A stretch of 64,000 nt of DNA. Source: Halocaridina rubra. Lineage: Eukaryota > Arthropoda > Malacostraca > Decapoda > Atyidae. Position numbers and translations under genes: made by a program. Positions 61,014 through 64,000 of this stretch are shown piece after piece (the first letter of the stretch is position 1; each line of letters starts with the position of its first letter). The notes under the pieces were generated by a model. It was not told where the DNA came from, did not search any database, and saw nothing but the letters and a program-made list of their open reading frames with translations. The stretch spans positions 62,001-126,000 of the forward strand of contig JAXCGZ010005661.1 in NCBI GenBank assembly GCA_037179515.1, given 5' to 3'.

Positions 61014-64000
61014 GTGATTACCTAATTGTGATTACCTAATTGTGTTTACGGGAAAGAGCCCAAAGCTCGTATCTTCCCGTCTCCTCATCGGTTCCATTTT
61101 ATACTTAGTCATACTTATCATACCTGTCCTTAAAACTATGGATTGAGATAGCATTAACTACCTCCTCGCTTAGTCAATTCCAATTATCAACTACTCTTAC
61201 ACTGAAAAAGTATTTCCTTACATCCTGCAAACAAGATTTCTTACCAAGCTTCAAACTATGACCTCTAGTTCTAGAGCCAGCCATATCAAAATATCGATCC
61301 CTATCCACTCTATCATAACCATGAAGGAATTTAAAGACTGTCACCATATCCCCCCTCACTCTTCTAGCTTCGAGTGATGGTAAGTTTAATTCCCTCAGCC
61401 TCTCATCATAACTGAGATTGCGTATTTCTGGCACCAGTTTCGTGGCATGTCTTTGAACTTTTTCAAACTTAGCTATGTGCTTTTTCAAGTGCGGATTCCA
61501 AAAGGGGGCTGCATATTCGAGTTTTGGCCTCACATAGGTTACATAAATATTTCTGAACATTTCCTTGTCCCTGTGCCTGAAGGCTACAGTTACATTTGAT
61601 AAGAATGCATATGCTGCCCTTACTATGCCATTTATATGTATTTCTGGAGACAAATCTGCCAGTATGTTTACTCCTAGATCTCTCTCATTTTCTGTCTCTT
61701 GAAGTTGTACTCCAGCCACCGAGTAGTCAAGCTTGGGCCTTCTTGCACTTGTACCCATTCTCATTACCTTACATTTTGAAGTATTGAATTTCATTAGCCA
61801 CTTTTCTGACCACTCATGCAGATTATTTAGATCCTCCTGAAGTTCTCTACCATTGTTCTCGATTTTTACTTTCTTCACAATCATTGCATCATCTGCAAAC
61901 ATATTCATGAATGAATTTACAGACTCTGGTAGGTCATTTACATATACAAGGAACAAAAGTGGCCCTAAAACTGAACCCTGTGGAACTCCACTACTAACTC
62001 TTCTCCATTCAGACACTGAGTGTCTTACTCTAACCCTCTGTTCCCTTCCTTCTAAGTAAGTTTTTATCCATTAAAAAACATTTCCACCTATTTTAGCCAT
62101 TGATTGCAGCTTCCTAATAAGTCTCCTATGTGGAACAGTGTCAAACGCTTTCTGGAAGTCTAGGAATATGCAATCTGCCCAGCCCTCTCTTTCCTGTAAG
62201 ATTTGGCTTACCTCATCATAAAATTCTAATAAGTTTGTTACTGTTGATCTACCTTCTCTGAAGCCATGTTGCCTCACTGACAAAAAGTTGAAGGATTCCA
62301 AGTGAAGAGAGATATGTTTCCTTAGTAGTTTCTCCATAACTTTGCAAACTATGCTGGTCAAGGAAACTGGTCTATAGTTCAGATCCATATCCCTCCTTCC
62401 CTTTTTGAAGATAGGTATCACATTTGCTTGTTTCCAGCATCTTGGAATCTCCTCCGACTCCAGTGACTCCTTAAATATGATACTTAGTGCCACTGATATT
62501 GTGTTTGCGCATTTTTTAAGCACATGAGGGGATATGTCATCAGGACCTGTAGCTTTATGAACATCTAAATCCATCAGCGCTTTGCATACCTCTGTGGCTG
62601 TAAGGTTGATGTTCTCTAATCCCGGCCCTTGAGCTTCTATCACTGCAATCTGAGGGGGTGGGGTATTTTCTACTGTAAATACTGACTGAAACTCCTTGTT
62701 CAATTCTTTGCAGATCTCTTCATCCGTCTCAGTGATGCTTCCATCCGCTCTCTTTAGCCTTAAAACCTGTTCTTTTACCTTCAGTTTTCCTCTGATAAAG
62801 CTGTGGAAAAGCTTGGGATTTTCTTTGGCCTTCCTGGTGATGTCCCTCTCATAGTCTCTCTCTGCCTCTATCCTTTTACTTAAGTAGTCATTTCTTGCTC
62901 TTTTGTAGGTTTGCCAGGCATTTATGTTTTTTCTCCTCCTATACCTTTTCCAGCATTTGTCTCTCCACTCCTTAGCTCTTTTACACCCATTATCGAACCA
63001 TTTCTCTCTGGCATGAATTACACCTACTTTGGTGACAGGTATGCAGCAATCTACTATCTTCCCATATTTCTCACAAAAGATGTCATACCTTTCCTGTACA
63101 GATTTGTTGTAAAATAAGGTTCTCCAGTCAAGAACTGCAAAAAGCTCATTCATTTTGATGTAATCTCCTTTCGGATAGTTCCTCATCATGTCCTCAGTGC
63201 CTCTACTCTCAGGAAGAATATCTTCAATGATATACTCCATCAACAACATACAGTGGTCACTCTTTCCAATTGGTGGTACATACTCAATATTTTCAATATC
63301 CAACACATTATCTGTGAACACTAGATCAAGTAGTGATGGCTCATCCCCACCCTTGGCCCTTGTTGGTTCCATTACATGTTGGTGTAGGAAATTCCCTTGT
63401 ACGCAATCTAGAAATCTTGCCCCGAATGAGTCCTCACCACTGTGTGGGTCAAGATTTATCCAATCTATCTCTTTATGATTAAAGTCTCCCATAATCAAAA
63501 TCCTACATTTTTTTTCCCGTGCCATGTTAACAACTGAGTTTATGACTTCAATAGTACCTATATGACTTTCCTCTTAAACTTCAAGCCTATTTTGGTTCCT
63601 TGGTGGGTTGTATACAACAGTTCTTATAATGCTCTCTGACCCAGTATTTATGCGAGCAACAAGAAATTCCTTGAACTCACTTTCTATAGCCAAGTTTATT
63701 TCTTCAACTTGAATCCTTTCACTTATGAGCAGTGCTATCCCTCCACCAGTCCTCTCAGATCTTTCAACCCTTAGTATTCTGAAGCCCTTAGGAAAAACTG
63801 TGACACTGTTTATGTCCTCACTCAACTTAGTCTCTGTAATTGCTACTATATCTGCCTTACTGTTGTGAATCCTATCTTTTAATTCTACTGCCTTACCAGC
63901 TAATCTATCAGCATTTGTGTATAACAATCTTAATGAGGCCCCATCTCCTGATCTTCTGTCATTATCTTCTTTATCTCCCCTTTGTCTGGAAGAACTCTGA
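61014..64000 (-). mobile_element. CR1-type LINE copy A13, runs past the window end
   Basis: The tail units at 61014-61044 next to (GT)n mark the 3' end. ORF2 and the last bases of ORF1 are within the window; the 5' part lies outside. Younger subfamily. Confidence 0.93.
61111..63927 (-). pseudogene. CR1 ORF2 in one frame with three nonsense codons
   Basis: Endonuclease, linker and RT are in a single frame from TTG 63927: LYTNADRLAG, ITETKLSED, a TAA after RLEV near 63574, IMGDFNHKEIDW, SLLDLVFTDN, GKSDHCMLL, KATGPDDISPHVLKK, FLDFQKAFDTVPHRRL. A TAA in NVF-WIK at about 62071, then SSGVPQGSVLGP and FADDAMIVKKV (catalytic pair intact), and TGG to TGA near 61171 in the C-terminus. No frameshift. 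Only point changes separate it from an open frame, so it is a fairly recent copy, but it is inactive as it stands. Confidence 0.9.

Overview
The window looks like repeat-saturated nuclear DNA from an invertebrate animal, most likely a decapod crustacean. This is an inference from very long (TA)n, (CA)n and (GA)n tracts, dense CR1-type LINEs and the mix of RTE-like, Tigger, hAT and Ty3/gypsy elements. I found no host protein-coding gene. Every convincing reading frame belongs to a transposable element, and most are broken.

Layout. 1-9549: tandem and inverted copies of a 277-bp tRNA-like repeat (here R1) and a ~0.4-kb repeat (R2), separated by (TA)n tracts and arranged as large palindromes. An internally deleted Tigger element (1916-2904) and a nearly complete but frameshifted RTE-like LINE (3007-6257) sit between the TA tracts. 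9550-17734: a dead Mag-lineage Ty3/gypsy element with LTRs, a polypurine tract and a CCAAC target duplication. It is split by a second LINE (LINE-2, minus strand), which is itself split by a CR1 copy, so nesting is three levels deep. 17735-24073: more R1, then two minus-strand CR1 copies. 24074-25644: microsatellites and a hAT transposase remnant. 25645-54323: a head-to-tail chain of plus-strand CR1 copies. One is interrupted by a complete 10.9-kb LTR retrotransposon (34903-45766) and another by a LINE-2 copy (50596-54084). 54324-56103: TA tracts, short hairpins, a tRNA-like SINE and an RTE-like RT fragment. 56104-64000: two minus-strand CR1 copies; the last runs off the window.

The most notable element is the intact LTR retrotransposon. 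It has one 1595-codon gag-pol frame in which integrase precedes reverse transcriptase, the order of the Gmr1 group of Ty3/gypsy rather than ordinary gypsy. Its LTRs differ by about 1 percent by eye, it has a 5-bp target duplication, and its leader carries two tandem-repeat families.

The CR1 family has a coiled-coil ORF1 and an ORF2 (endonuclease plus RT). ORF2 overlaps ORF1 in the -1 frame and has no nearby in-frame ATG. A heptamer A_AAT_TTY in the overlap is kept in all three copies that can be read, which suggests -1 frameshifting. Copies abut each other's 3' tails or (CA)n tracts, which suggests that the family inserts into its own tail repeat or CA microsatellites. The only uninterrupted ORF2 (30958-33780) has FADN instead of FADD at the RT active site.

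Nesting gives a relative history: older CR1 subfamily, then LINE-2, then younger CR1 subfamily. The Gmr1-like element is younger than the older CR1 copy it split. Microsatellite lengths in an assembly should not be trusted.
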